Origin: Flavimaribacter sediminis
Lineage (GTDB): Bacteria; Pseudomonadota; Alphaproteobacteria; Rhizobiales; Rhizobiaceae
Direction of reading: 5' to 3'
DNA: 64,000 nucleotides
Assembly (NCBI RefSeq): GCF_019492055.1
Contig: NZ_JAICBX010000002.1
Location: 248,001-312,000, forward strand
Part shown: one piece after another, positions 29,717-39,112 of the stretch
Layout of the letters: each line of letters opens with the position of its first letter
How positions within the stretch are numbered: the stretch's first letter is position 1
Notes under the pieces: generated by a model
The model's input: the letters and a program-made list of their open reading frames with translations, nothing else
Told to the model about the DNA's origin: nothing
Databases searched by the model: none
Position numbers and translations under genes: made by a program

Positions 29717-30514
29717 ATGCTACCGCTCTACGACATGATGATGCAGGCGCAAAACGGCGAGGCGATGCGGGTGATGGCGCGGCAGTTCGGGCTGGACGAG
29801 GACCAGGCCGCGCGCGCCATGGAAGCCTTGATGCCTGCCTTTTCGACCGGCCTGAAGCGCAAGGCGACCAATCCGTACACGATGATGGATTTCTGGCAGG
29901 CTTTCGCCGATCCGGGCCATACGCAATATTTCGAGAATATGACGAAGGCTTTCACGCCCAAGGGCATCGATGAAGGCAACCATATTCTCGGCCAGTTGTT
30001 CGGCTCGAAGGAAATCAGCCGGGCGGTCGCCTATCAGGCCGCGCAGTTCTCGGGGTTAAGCCAGGAAATTCTCAAGCAGATGATGCCTGTTATCGCGGCC
30101 TCCATGATGGGCGGGCTCTACAAACAGGCGTCGAACGCATTCGGCGCAAACTCCGCGCAGGGCGCAAACGTCTTTACCGACATGATGGAACAGATGACCG
30201 GCGTTCGACAGAAGCCGAAGGAATTCGAATATCCCTTCGTGACGATGATGGAGCAGATGTTCGGGAGCGGAAAAAAGGAACCGGATAAAAAACCTGCGGT
30301 CGACAATCCGTTCATGAAGATGTTCGAAGACATGATGGCCGCCAGCATGCCTTCATCGAAACCCGAACCGGAACCTGAACCCGAGAAATCCGCCAACCCC
30401 TACGACAAGCTTTTCGGGAATATGTTCGAGGCGGGAATAGAGATCCAGAAAGACTACCAGAAAAACATGGAGTCGATTTTCGACACCTATGTATCGGGCG
30501 CAAAGAAGCAATAG
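29717..30514 (+). CDS. DUF937-like protein with acidic Pro-Glu repeat segment
   Basis: This 265-residue cytoplasmic protein is Met- and Gln-rich. The first 60 residues (MLPLYDMMMQAQNGEAMRVMARQFGLDEDQAARAMEALMPAFSTGL) fit the DUF937 family. The second half carries several FxxMxEQMxG-like repeats (TDMMEQMTG, TMMEQMFGSG, MKMFEDMMAA) and a short EPEPEPE run near 215-221. The C-terminus is helical and charged. ATG 29717 has AAAGGA about 11 bases upstream; an ATG at 29705 is the alternative. The function is unknown. It follows gshA by 112 bases. Confidence 0.78.
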   Translation: MLPLYDMMMQAQNGEAMRVMARQFGLDEDQAARAMEALMPAFSTGLKRKATNPYTMMDFWQAFADPGHTQYFENMTKAFTPKGIDEGNHILGQLFGSKEISRAVAYQAAQFSGLSQEILKQMMPVIAASMMGGLYKQASNAFGANSAQGANVFTDMMEQMTGVRQKPKEFEYPFVTMMEQMFGSGKKEPDKKPAVDNPFMKMFEDMMAASMPSSKPEPEPEPEKSANPYDKLFGNMFEAGIEIQKDYQKNMESIFDTYVSGAKKQ

Positions 30515-30519
30515 CCCGT

Positions 30520-30552
30520 AAAAACCCGGCGACTGTCACTCCAGCCGCCGGG
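30520..30552 (-). terminator. Rho-independent terminator, minus strand
   Basis: The stem CCCGGCG/CGCCGGG (30546-30552 with 30525-30531) has a 14-base loop. On the minus strand it is followed by a run of T (AAAA at 30521-30524 on the plus strand). It serves the DUF1127 gene, about 115 bases downstream of its stop, and lies just past the convergent DUF937 gene. Confidence 0.6.
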
Positions 30553-30666
30553 AGGGAGCGGGCACAGGGCACGTGACCCGCGGGGAAAGCATGGCGTCTG
30601 GCCGCTTTGCCGTTTCATCGCCCTTGCGGGCTAGCGCCGAACGACGTCAACGACCAGACATTCACC

Positions 30667-30945
30667 TTACAGGGACAATGATCTGCGAGACCGCCGGCGC
30701 AGCGCGGCGCGCGTCAGTTCGTTTGAGTAATCATCGAATGCGCCGCCGCGAACGGCGTAGCGCACGTCATCGCGCCGCAATCCGATATCCGCAAGCTGGC
30801 TGTCGGTAAACTCCAGCAACCGGTACACTTCGCGCCGGTTTCGATAGCGGCGCACAAAGGAGCCGAGCGTGTTCCAGTAGGCAGCAAAGCGACCTTTCGG
30901 CTTGAATGTCGTATCGAGTAGCAATTGTGTCTGTCTGTCTGTCAT
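30667..30945 (-). CDS. DUF1127 domain-containing protein
   Basis: This 92-residue basic protein carries the DUF1127 motif at about 28-70: LGSFVRRYRNRREVYRLLEFTDSQLADIGLRRDDV. Its tail is an Arg/Ser-rich run (RAALRRRSRRSLSL). DUF1127 proteins in Rhizobiales are small Arg-rich regulators linked to phosphate, carbon or RNA metabolism. AAGGAG lies eight bases upstream of ATG 30945. It is divergent from a LysR gene 214 bases away, a pairing also seen in other Rhizobiales. Confidence 0.88.
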   Translation of the reverse strand: MTDRQTQLLLDTTFKPKGRFAAYWNTLGSFVRRYRNRREVYRLLEFTDSQLADIGLRRDDVRYAVRGGAFDDYSNELTRAALRRRSRRSLSL

Positions 30946-31159
30946 GTCAGTCTCCTTTCCGCGCCTGCCTCTCTGATGCCGAAGGCAGAAAAACGCTGTG
31001 CTTCAGGTGGCTTCACCGAGTGAGTTGAATCCGGTTGTTGGGAAACCCGCCTTGTCGACGACGGGAAGTCATCGACAGTGCGAACATTTCAAACCTTGAC
31101 TAATCAGTCCAGTGAATGTTTCTAATGTTTATGATCATCTTTTTTGATATGAGACCGAT

Positions 31160-32110
31160 ATGGCTTCGCCCCTCGACATCGACCAATTGAGAACGTTTAT
31201 CGCCATCGTCGACATTGGCAGCTTCACGCGCGCGGCGGAGGAGGTGAACAAGACCCAGTCCGCCGTCTCCATGCAGATGCGAAGGCTGGAGGAGCGGATC
31301 GGCAAATCGCTCTTTGAAAAGGACGGCCGCGTGAACCGGCTGACGGCGGAAGGCGAGCGGCTGATGCCCTACGCCCGCCGCATGGTGCGGCTGAGCAACG
31401 AAACGCTTGCGGCGTTCGACGACAATGCGCTGGCCGGCAGCATCAGGCTCGGAACGCCGGACGACTACGCCGACCGCTACATGCCCGACATCATCGCCCG
31501 GTTCGCGAAGACCAACCCGAATGTCGAATTGTCGATCATGTGCGAGCCGTCCCGAGATCTCATCGACCGGCTGGAGCGCAACGAGCTCGATATCGCGCTT
31601 GTGACGCATAGTCCGCGGAACTGGCGCTCACGCATGCTGAGGGCGGAGCCGCTCCTGTGGGTGACCTCGATGGCGCATTCAGTGCACCAGAACGACCCGG
31701 TGCCGTTGGCGGTCGGGCGGCTCAGTTGCGACTGGCGGCAACTGGGATGCGCGGCGCTCGATTCGACGGGCCGCAAATACCAGATCCTTTTCACGAGCTT
31801 TTCGTCCACCGTCGTCGCATCGGCGGTGCTTGCGGGGCTGGCCGTGTCCATCCTGCCGGAATCCGCACTGAGGCCAGGCATGCGTATTCTGACTGCCGCA
31901 GACGGATTTCCTTCGCTGCCATCCGCCGAAATCGGCATGATCCGGCGGGCCGGCGTTCCGACCGCGCTGATGGACGCCATCACCGAGCATGTCGCGGCGA
32001 GCCTCGACAACATCTCGAACACATCGATTGACGAGGGCGGCGAGGCCACCGCTTCCAACCTTATGCAGAACAACCGGATTCGCAACGAGTTGATGTTTTC
32101 GAGCTGGTAG
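31160..32110 (+). CDS. LysR family transcriptional regulator
   Basis: The 316-residue protein has the N-terminal helix-turn-helix (about 6-64, LRTFIAIVDIGSFTRAAEEVNKTQSAVSMQMRRLEERIG) and a substrate-binding domain (about 95-300, IRLGTPDDYADRYMPDIIARF). The last 25 residues form a hydrophilic tail. It is divergent from the DUF1127 gene and 63 bases ahead of xseA on the same strand. The target and effector are unknown. Confidence 0.9.
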   Translation: MASPLDIDQLRTFIAIVDIGSFTRAAEEVNKTQSAVSMQMRRLEERIGKSLFEKDGRVNRLTAEGERLMPYARRMVRLSNETLAAFDDNALAGSIRLGTPDDYADRYMPDIIARFAKTNPNVELSIMCEPSRDLIDRLERNELDIALVTHSPRNWRSRMLRAEPLLWVTSMAHSVHQNDPVPLAVGRLSCDWRQLGCAALDSTGRKYQILFTSFSSTVVASAVLAGLAVSILPESALRPGMRILTAADGFPSLPSAEIGMIRRAGVPTALMDAITEHVAASLDNISNTSIDEGGEATASNLMQNNRIRNELMFSSW

Positions 32111-32173
32111 GCGGGCGCGTTTACTTGCGCCGGCGTTCTTGACCTCGCCGCCCGAAACAGGCGCTATGGGGTC

Positions 32174-33742
32174 ATGTCGACACAGCAGACGAGCGATTCG
32201 CCCAGCAATCTGACGGAATACACCGTCAGCGAGATTTCAGGTTCGATCAAGCGCACCGTCGAGGACGCTTTCGGGCATGTGCGCCTGCGCGGCGAAATAT
32301 CCGGCTATCGCGGACCGCATTCGTCGGGACACGCCTATTTCTCACTGAAGGACGACAGGGCGCGCATCGAGGCGGTGATTTGGCGCGGCGTATTCTCGCG
32401 ACTGAAATTCAAGCCCGAAGAAGGCATGGAGATGATCGCGACCGGGAAGGTCACGACCTATCCGGGCTCCTCCAAGTATCAAATCGTCATCGAACAGCTT
32501 GAACCGGCCGGGGCCGGCGCCTTGATGGCGCTTCTGGAAGAACGGCGGAAGAAACTCGCCGCGGAGGGCCTGTTCGACGATAATCGCAAGCAGCTCCTGC
32601 CCTTCATGCCCGAGGTCATAGGCGTCATCACCTCGCCGACCGGGGCGGTGATCCGCGATATCCTGCACCGGATCAGCGACCGCTTTCCAGTGCATGTCGT
32701 CGTCTGGCCGGTGCGCGTTCAGGGCGAGACCAGCGGACCGGAAGTTGCGGCCGCGATCAAAGGCTTCAACGCTCTCGACAAGGACGGAGCCATTCCGCGG
32801 CCTGACTTGCTGATCGTTGCGCGCGGGGGCGGCAGCCTGGAGGATCTCTGGGGCTTCAATGACGAGGAGGTTGTGAGAGCCGCGGCGGCGTCAGGCATTC
32901 CGCTGATTGCCGCCGTCGGCCACGAGACCGACTGGACCCTGATCGACCATGTCGCGGACCGCCGCGCCCCGACGCCGACGGGCGCGGCCGAAATGGCTGT
33001 TCCGGTCAAGGCGGATCTGGAAGCCGATCTCTCGGCGCTGGCCGCGCGTCACTCCGGAGGACTGACGCGGCTTCTCGACGCCAGACGCCAGGCCGTGCGC
33101 GCGATGGCCCGCGCGCTGCCTTCCATCGACATGCTGCTTGCCCTTCCGCGCCGCCGCTTTGACGAGTCGGCCGGCAATCTTGGCCGGGCGCTGCAACTGA
33201 ATACAGCCAACAAGAGGCGCGACTTCGAGCGTCGCGCCCAGCGGATAACGCCGGAATCCCTGTTGCGGAGGTTCCTGCAGAAGCGTCAGCGGATCGGCGA
33301 ACTGGCGAACGCCTATGACCGGCGCGTCGAACGCATGCAGGACCGGCTCGCAGGAAGGCTGTCGAACGCGACAAGCCGTCTTTCACTGAGGCCGGCGCTC
33401 GCGCGTATTGACCAGGGACGCACAGGCCTGCAGGGCCTTGCCGGGCGTAGCGACAAGGCGATCTCCCTGCTTTCCGAAAGACAGCGCCGCCGTCTGAACG
33501 AGGCGGGGCGACTGCTTGACTCCATGTCCTACAAGAACGTTCTGCAGCGCGGGTACGCCGTCATACGCGACGCCGGCGAGAACGTGGTGGACAGGGCGTC
33601 AGATCTGTCTTCCGGCGACGCCGTATCGATCGAGTTCAAGGACGGTCGCGTCGACGCCGTCACTGCCGGCGGATCAGCCGGCAAGGCCAAACCGAAACCC
33701 GCCGCCCGGAAGAAACCGGCAGGACAGGGCAGCCTGTTCTGA
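32174..33742 (+). CDS. xseA: Exodeoxyribonuclease VII large subunit
   Basis: XseA is the catalytic subunit of the single-strand DNA exonuclease used in repair, with XseB encoded elsewhere. The 522-residue protein has the N-terminal OB-fold (about 12-115, [30 protein letters not shown]) and the catalytic domain, with [17 protein letters not shown] and [22 protein letters not shown] near 215. A coiled-coil arm follows to about 450. The C-terminus is Lys/Pro/Ala-rich. The gene ends stop-to-stop with mprF in a TGATCA palindrome. Confidence 0.95.
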   Translation: MSTQQTSDSPSNLTEYTVSEISGSIKRTVEDAFGHVRLRGEISGYRGPHSSGHAYFSLKDDRARIEAVIWRGVFSRLKFKPEEGMEMIATGKVTTYPGSSKYQIVIEQLEPAGAGALMALLEERRKKLAAEGLFDDNRKQLLPFMPEVIGVITSPTGAVIRDILHRISDRFPVHVVVWPVRVQGETSGPEVAAAIKGFNALDKDGAIPRPDLLIVARGGGSLEDLWGFNDEEVVRAAAASGIPLIAAVGHETDWTLIDHVADRRAPTPTGAAEMAVPVKADLEADLSALAARHSGGLTRLLDARRQAVRAMARALPSIDMLLALPRRRFDESAGNLGRALQLNTANKRRDFERRAQRITPESLLRRFLQKRQRIGELANAYDRRVERMQDRLAGRLSNATSRLSLRPALARIDQGRTGLQGLAGRSDKAISLLSERQRRRLNEAGRLLDSMSYKNVLQRGYAVIRDAGENVVDRASDLSSGDAVSIEFKDGRVDAVTAGGSAGKAKPKPAARKKPAGQGSLF

Positions 33743-36310
33743 TCACTTTCTGAGCATGCCCAACCGGCTGCCGGAAATCAGCGACGTGATGTCGAGCAGA
33801 ACCTGCGGCGCGGCCAAACCTCCGGGGCAGGCAAGATAGTTTGGCGTCCAGACCGGATCGAATTTCTGCTTGTAGGACCGCAATCCCTCGAAGTGGTAGA
33901 AATCCTCGCCGCGCTTGTAGATCTGCGTTCCGATCCGGTTCCAGGTCGTTGCCAAAGGGTGGTCGGCGAGGCCGGCAAGCGGGGCCGCGCCGAGATTGAA
34001 CCAGCGGTAATGATCCGATTGCGCATAAAGCAGCAATTCGGCAAAGAGATAATCCATGACCACGTTGGAAGCGCCGGGGACAAAGCGCATCAGATCGATC
34101 GCCATTTCCTCGCGGTCGGATCCGCGCAGGACATTGGCGAACGCGATAATCTCCTCATCGCGCCAAATGACGGCCATGTCGAAATTCATCAGATAGGGCT
34201 CGTCGAAACTTCCGAGCGCAAAGCGTTTCTCGCTTCCCGACTTGCCGTCCAGCCAGGCGTCCGAGACCCGGCGCAGAGACGGCAAGTGGGGCGTAATCCA
34301 GGAAGCCGGAACGATTTCGAATGACAGGCCCTCCTTGCTGGCGCGCCGCTGCGCATGTCGCAGATCTTTCTTGCCGTGCCCTTGAAGCGTAAAGCCTGCG
34401 AGATCGACCCGGGCGACCTCGCCGATCTTCAAAACCGACAAGCCCATATCGACGTAGAGAGGCAAATAATCGGTTCCAACAGCGTAAAAGGCCGGGCGAT
34501 AGCCGTCGCGATCGGCCATTTCCCTGAACCGCCAGGCCAGATTTTCTCCCTCGCCGCGGTCTCCCACCGGATCGCCCTTGGCGACCAGCGTGCGGCCGCT
34601 GACGCCGTACATGAGAAAGGCGTTCTCTTGCGGAGAGATCAGAAACGACTTGTCGCCGAGCAGCGCGATGGTCGACTCGGCCTTCGGCGATTGCGCCACC
34701 AGTTCGCGCACGCTTTCGGCAATCGTTTCGCCCGGGCCAATTGTGAGGGTGCGCCTGTTGAGGAGCATAAAGAGACCGATTGCAAAGACCGCCACGGCCA
34801 TCACGAAAGCCGAACGCAGGAAACGCGATGCGTCGCTGTCCCACCCGAAACGCCACCAGACATCGCTGGCGAATGCGGCGTTGCGATGGGCGAAGAAACC
34901 GAGCCAGACAGCAGATGCCAGCGTGACGAGCATCAACATCAGCCAGAACGGCGTGAGCGCGAGAAAAGAGTCTCCGGACCGGCGATGGAACGCCTCCCGA
35001 AATGGAAGAAGCACCAGGAAGACGACGACGAGGCCAGCCGCCAGATAGAGATTCAGCCCCTTGCCGAGCGCGAAAAGAGCGCCTGCGAGCAGTAGCCCGA
35101 GAACAGCGTAATATCCGCTGCGGCGGCGTCTGAGCAATGCATGAGAAATGATGATCAAAGCCAGTCCGACGAGGCTCGCCAGCATATGGGACGATTCGAA
35201 AATCGCCAGCGACAGGTTGGACTTCAGCCATTCATGCCCGGACGAGCCAACCGGGATTGACCCGGACAGCATCAGCGCGAACCCGGCCGCGAAGGTCAGT
35301 CCGGCGGCAAGCGGCGGCACGAGCGGTTGCGTCACACGGCCAATCTCGCCGACGCCGCCCTTGATGGCGCGCCCGCCATGGAAAAGCTCTGTCGCCAGCA
35401 TGACGATGACGACCGGAACGACCGGAACGATATAGTAGATCAGCCTGTAGAGAACGAGTGCGCCGAGCACGTCGGGTCTTCCGCTTGCGCCCAGCCCGGC
35501 GATCACCGTCGCGTCGAATACGCCGAGGCCGCCCGGCGCATGGCTGGCGGTGCCCAGAATGACCGCCGATATGTAAACGATGAAGAAGCTTCCCGGCGAT
35601 CCGGCGATATCGGCGGGCAGAAGCACATAAAGCGTCGCTGCCGACGCCCCGACATCGACGAAACCGGCGCACAGCTGCAAGAGGCCGACGCGCAATCCCG
35701 GCAATGTGACCTGCATGCCGCGAAACGCGATGCGGCGTGAGCCCGTTGCAATCCACACAAAATAAGCAAGGAACACGATCAGAATGAAGACGCCGATCGC
35801 ACGCAACACGAAGGCCGGGATCGGCACGAGTTGATGGACTCCTTGCGGCTCAAACGCCAGCGCGCAGCCGATCAGCGATCCAACGCCCAGCCAGAGACAC
35901 ATCCATGAAAGGAAAATGATCTGGCCGATGGAGGAAAACTCTATTCCGCCGCGACTGTAGATGCGGTAGCGCAAGGCGCCGCCGGTCAGGACGTGAAAAC
36001 CGATCGCATCCGACAAGGCGAAACCGGCGACGCCCGCCCAGGCGGCCGTGCGCAGCCGAATCCTTCCCGGCGCAACCAGCCTGACGGCCAGCATCTCGTA
36101 GCAGGCAATTGCGGTAAAGCTGGTCATCATGGTCAGGAACGCAAGTACGATCGAACGCGTCGGCGTCTCACGAATGTCGTCCATGACCTGCTGCAGAGAA
36201 ACGTTCTCGGTAAACCTGTGCAGCACATAGAAAGCGAATGCGATCAAAAAGATCGCGACGAGGGCTGTCAGGACGTGCAGAAGGTTTCGTCTTTTGGCGA
36301 TTGCCTGCAT
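33743..36310 (-). CDS. mprF: Bifunctional lysylphosphatidylglycerol synthase/flippase MprF (LpiA)
   Basis: This protein transfers lysine from Lys-tRNA to phosphatidylglycerol and flips the product outward, lowering the negative surface charge and raising resistance to cationic peptides. It has 855 residues: an N-terminal flippase region with about 8 helices to residue 320, further helices to about 500, and a C-terminal cytoplasmic GNAT-like synthase domain (about 530-840). That domain contains RFVPGASNVVMDYLFAELL and WFNLGAAPLAGL. In rhizobia it is called LpiA and usually sits with acvB/atvA, which is absent here. It converges on xseA. Confidence 0.92.
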   Translation of the reverse strand: MQAIAKRRNLLHVLTALVAIFLIAFAFYVLHRFTENVSLQQVMDDIRETPTRSIVLAFLTMMTSFTAIACYEMLAVRLVAPGRIRLRTAAWAGVAGFALSDAIGFHVLTGGALRYRIYSRGGIEFSSIGQIIFLSWMCLWLGVGSLIGCALAFEPQGVHQLVPIPAFVLRAIGVFILIVFLAYFVWIATGSRRIAFRGMQVTLPGLRVGLLQLCAGFVDVGASAATLYVLLPADIAGSPGSFFIVYISAVILGTASHAPGGLGVFDATVIAGLGASGRPDVLGALVLYRLIYYIVPVVPVVIVMLATELFHGGRAIKGGVGEIGRVTQPLVPPLAAGLTFAAGFALMLSGSIPVGSSGHEWLKSNLSLAIFESSHMLASLVGLALIIISHALLRRRRSGYYAVLGLLLAGALFALGKGLNLYLAAGLVVVFLVLLPFREAFHRRSGDSFLALTPFWLMLMLVTLASAVWLGFFAHRNAAFASDVWWRFGWDSDASRFLRSAFVMAVAVFAIGLFMLLNRRTLTIGPGETIAESVRELVAQSPKAESTIALLGDKSFLISPQENAFLMYGVSGRTLVAKGDPVGDRGEGENLAWRFREMADRDGYRPAFYAVGTDYLPLYVDMGLSVLKIGEVARVDLAGFTLQGHGKKDLRHAQRRASKEGLSFEIVPASWITPHLPSLRRVSDAWLDGKSGSEKRFALGSFDEPYLMNFDMAVIWRDEEIIAFANVLRGSDREEMAIDLMRFVPGASNVVMDYLFAELLLYAQSDHYRWFNLGAAPLAGLADHPLATTWNRIGTQIYKRGEDFYHFEGLRSYKQKFDPVWTPNYLACPGGLAAPQVLLDITSLISGSRLGMLRK

Positions 36311-36478
36311 TGCCGCTCCGAAGTTTCGCTGGAACTGCTATCTCCTTACAAGAATCTTAGCCGGCGTGTCAGCCACTGGCGTAAATCAAATGGGGAAAGG
36401 CTCGCGGACAACCGCTTGAAGACGGGGTTGTGATTGAATAGGCATGATCGGAACAATTCCGATTGACGGACAGACACG

Positions 36479-37390
36479 ATGACCGAGGAACAGAAGAGAC
36501 CGGCCATAACGCTTATTGGCTTCGGAGAGGCGGGCGCGGCTTTTGCGGAAGGCTGGCGCGGCGACGGCGTCGACGCGGAGATCCGCGCCTTCGACATCAA
36601 GACGCAGTCAAACGACGCCAAAATCGCGCGCGACAAGTGGAAAGCCTACGATCGCTGGCAGGTAAAGGGCTTCGCCGATTTGCCCGCAGCGCTCGCCGAG
36701 GCGCGCATCATCTTTTCGCTCGTCACAGCCGACCAGTCTGAAACAGCGGCCGCCGACGCCGCGCCTCATCTTGGAGAAGGCGCCTATTTCTTCGACTGCA
36801 ATTCGTGTTCGCCTGGAGCCAAGCGGCAGTCTGCGGCGCGCATGGAGGCGCGCGGCGTCCGCTATGTCGACACGGCGGTGATGTCGCCCGTGCATCCGAA
36901 ACTTCACAAGGCGCCGGTACTCGTGAGCGGTCCGCACGCCGCCGACGGACTTGCGATCCTTGAAAAATTCGACATGGCGCCAAAACTGGTCGAAGGCGAC
37001 GTCGGACGCGCCTCCTCCATCAAGATGATCCGAAGCATCATGATGAAGGGGCTGGAGGCGCTGGTCCTCGAATGCGTTCTTTCCGGTCGCAAGGCGGGCG
37101 TGGACGACGAGGTGCTCAGTTCGCTCGATGTGACCTATCCGGGCTTCGACTGGAAGGGCAAGGCGGCTTACATGATGGAGCGGGCGCTGACCCACGGAAA
37201 GCGCCGGGCGTCGGAAATGCGCGAGGTCGCGAAAACCGTCGAGGAACTCGGCTTTTCCCCGAGGATGGCGGAGGCCACGGTGTTCTGGGAACAGCTCGCG
37301 GCCGATCTGGAGCTCGACACGAGCGCCATGCCAATCGATGACTATCGATTTCTTGCGGACACCATTCTCGAGCGCAAACCATCGTCCTGA
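36479..37390 (+). CDS. NAD(P)-dependent oxidoreductase of the 6PGDH/3HIBDH superfamily (DUF1932 C-domain)
   Basis: This 303-residue protein has an N-terminal Rossmann domain with the dinucleotide-binding motif GFGEAG at residues 14-19. The C-terminal helical domain resembles DUF1932 and holds the superfamily catalytic Lys, most likely Lys182 in SSIKMIRSIMMKG. Such enzymes oxidise beta-hydroxy acids or related carbonyl substrates. It lies about 160 bases before the DctP gene on the same strand, so it may belong to the TRAP/ThDP/MetE-like cluster. The substrate is unknown. Confidence 0.88.
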   Translation: MTEEQKRPAITLIGFGEAGAAFAEGWRGDGVDAEIRAFDIKTQSNDAKIARDKWKAYDRWQVKGFADLPAALAEARIIFSLVTADQSETAAADAAPHLGEGAYFFDCNSCSPGAKRQSAARMEARGVRYVDTAVMSPVHPKLHKAPVLVSGPHAADGLAILEKFDMAPKLVEGDVGRASSIKMIRSIMMKGLEALVLECVLSGRKAGVDDEVLSSLDVTYPGFDWKGKAAYMMERALTHGKRRASEMREVAKTVEELGFSPRMAEATVFWEQLAADLELDTSAMPIDDYRFLADTILERKPSS

Positions 37391-37548
37391 GGCGCGTTTC
37401 GATCAACGTATAAAAACATTTGTACTTTTGTCCAATTTCGTTAATTTCGGCGTCGTGAAAAAGTGGGAGTCAACACGACTGTTTCCGGATGTAAGATTTA
37501 TACGCTTCTGCTAACGTAAGTTCATAGTGTCAAAATGGGAGGAAACCA

Positions 37549-38592
37549 ATGCGATTGACCAATTTGATCAAGACACTCGCCGCTGCGTCCGTTGTCGCCA
37601 TCATGGCGGTTCCGGGAGCCATGGCGCAGGAATACACATTCAAACTGCACCATCTTCTCGGCGCCAAGGCGCCGGCGCAAACCCAGATGCTTGAGCCCTG
37701 GGCCAAGCAGGTCGAGGAAAATTCCGGCGGCAAGGTCAAGATCGAGATCTATCCCGCCATGTCGCTCGGCGGTCGTCCTCCGGAACTTGTCGGCCAGGCC
37801 CGCGACGGCGTTGTCGACCTGATCTGGACGGTCAACGGTTATACGCCAGGGCTGTTCCCGCGCACGGAAGTGATGGAATTGCCTTTCGTTTACGTGAACG
37901 ACCCGGTCGCCGCCAATCTGGCGCTCTACGACATGTTCGAGGATGACCTGAAGGAGGAATACAAGGGCCTTGAGGTCATGTTCCTGCATGTCCATGCAGG
38001 TCAGGCGATCCACATGCGCGACAAGGAAGTGCGCAAGCCCGAGGATCTGGAAGGCATGAAGATGCGCATTCCGACCCGGACAGGCGCATGGATCATTGAG
38101 GCGCTGGGCGCTGCGCCGGCGGCAATGCCGGTTCCGGAACTGCCGCAGGCGCTCTCCAAGGGCGTGGTCGACGGCGCATTCATTCCGTGGGAAATCATTC
38201 CGCCGCTCAAGATCCAGGACCAGACCCAGTATCAGGTCGAAGGCGCGGACATGGCGCGTTTCGGAACGACGACGTTCCAGGTCTCGATGAACAAGGATCG
38301 CTGGGACAGCCTTCCCGACGACATCAAGAAGGCCTTCAAGGATGCGTCCGGACCGGACTGGTGGGCCGAAGTCGGAGAGATCTGGCGCGCTTCCGATGAC
38401 GCCGGCATCAAGATCGCCGTCGATGCGGGCAACGAGCATATCGTGCTGACAGAAGAGGAAACCGATGCTTTCCGCGAAAAGCTGGAGCCGGTCGTCGACC
38501 GCTGGGTCGAGGAAGTGACCGCTCAAGGGATCGATGGCGCCGGCCTCGTCGAGAAGGCCCGGACACTCATCGACCAGCACAGCCAGAACTAG
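37549..38592 (+). CDS. dctP: TRAP transporter substrate-binding protein DctP
   Basis: This periplasmic solute receptor delivers an organic acid to a TRAP permease. The 347-residue protein has a signal peptide with likely cleavage after AMA at residue 26. The mature fold is of the DctP/SmoM type (SLGGRPPELVGQARDGVVDLIWTVNGYTPG near 68-105; the ligand-contacting Arg region KMRIPTRTGAWIIEALGA near 168). AGGAAACC lies just before ATG 37549. It is followed directly by DctQ and DctM. The ligand is not predictable, though nearly all members bind a carboxylate. Confidence 0.93.
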   Translation: MRLTNLIKTLAAASVVAIMAVPGAMAQEYTFKLHHLLGAKAPAQTQMLEPWAKQVEENSGGKVKIEIYPAMSLGGRPPELVGQARDGVVDLIWTVNGYTPGLFPRTEVMELPFVYVNDPVAANLALYDMFEDDLKEEYKGLEVMFLHVHAGQAIHMRDKEVRKPEDLEGMKMRIPTRTGAWIIEALGAAPAAMPVPELPQALSKGVVDGAFIPWEIIPPLKIQDQTQYQVEGADMARFGTTTFQVSMNKDRWDSLPDDIKKAFKDASGPDWWAEVGEIWRASDDAGIKIAVDAGNEHIVLTEEETDAFREKLEPVVDRWVEEVTAQGIDGAGLVEKARTLIDQHSQN

Positions 38593-38593
38593 C

Positions 38594-39112
38594 GTGACGG
38601 CAGACGAAAAAGGCGGCGCCGGCCCGATCGGCGCCGCTCGCAAAATCATTCATGGCTGGGCGTTATTGGGCGGTTGCGTTCTTCTCGCCGTCGTCGCGAT
38701 GAACATGATTTCCGTTATTGGCGGCGTGGTGTGGAAGCCGTTTCCGGGCGATTTCGAGATGACCGAAGTGGGTGTCGCGATAGCCGCTTTCTCCTTTCTG
38801 CCTTACTGCCAACTTACCTACAGCAACGTGACCGCGGATATTTTCACATCCCGCGCCTCACCGCGCACGATCGCCTTTCTGACAGCCATCGCCTCGATCG
38901 TCGCGCTTCTGTTCAGCCTGCTTTTGTGCTGGAGGATGTTCGACGGCATGCTCGATCAGAAGGAATACGGCTACACGACAGCCATACTGCAATTCCCGCA
39001 CTGGATGGCCTTCATCCCCTTTCTGATCTCGCTGGCCCTGCTGGCCATCGCAGCCCTGATCACTTTCGGCGAGAACGCAGCGGTGCTCATAGGAAATAAA
39101 TCCGATGACTGA
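38594..39112 (+). CDS. dctQ: TRAP transporter small permease DctQ
   Basis: This four-helix inner-membrane subunit joins DctM to make the TRAP carrier. From GTG 38594 the protein has 172 residues with hydrophobic helices at about 22-42, 57-72, 90-112 and 136-156. The start one base after the dctP stop is the only compact choice; a longer ATG frame from 38534 lies entirely inside dctP. It overlaps dctM by eight bases, so translation is coupled. Confidence 0.88.
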   Translation: MTADEKGGAGPIGAARKIIHGWALLGGCVLLAVVAMNMISVIGGVVWKPFPGDFEMTEVGVAIAAFSFLPYCQLTYSNVTADIFTSRASPRTIAFLTAIASIVALLFSLLLCWRMFDGMLDQKEYGYTTAILQFPHWMAFIPFLISLALLAIAALITFGENAAVLIGNKSDD

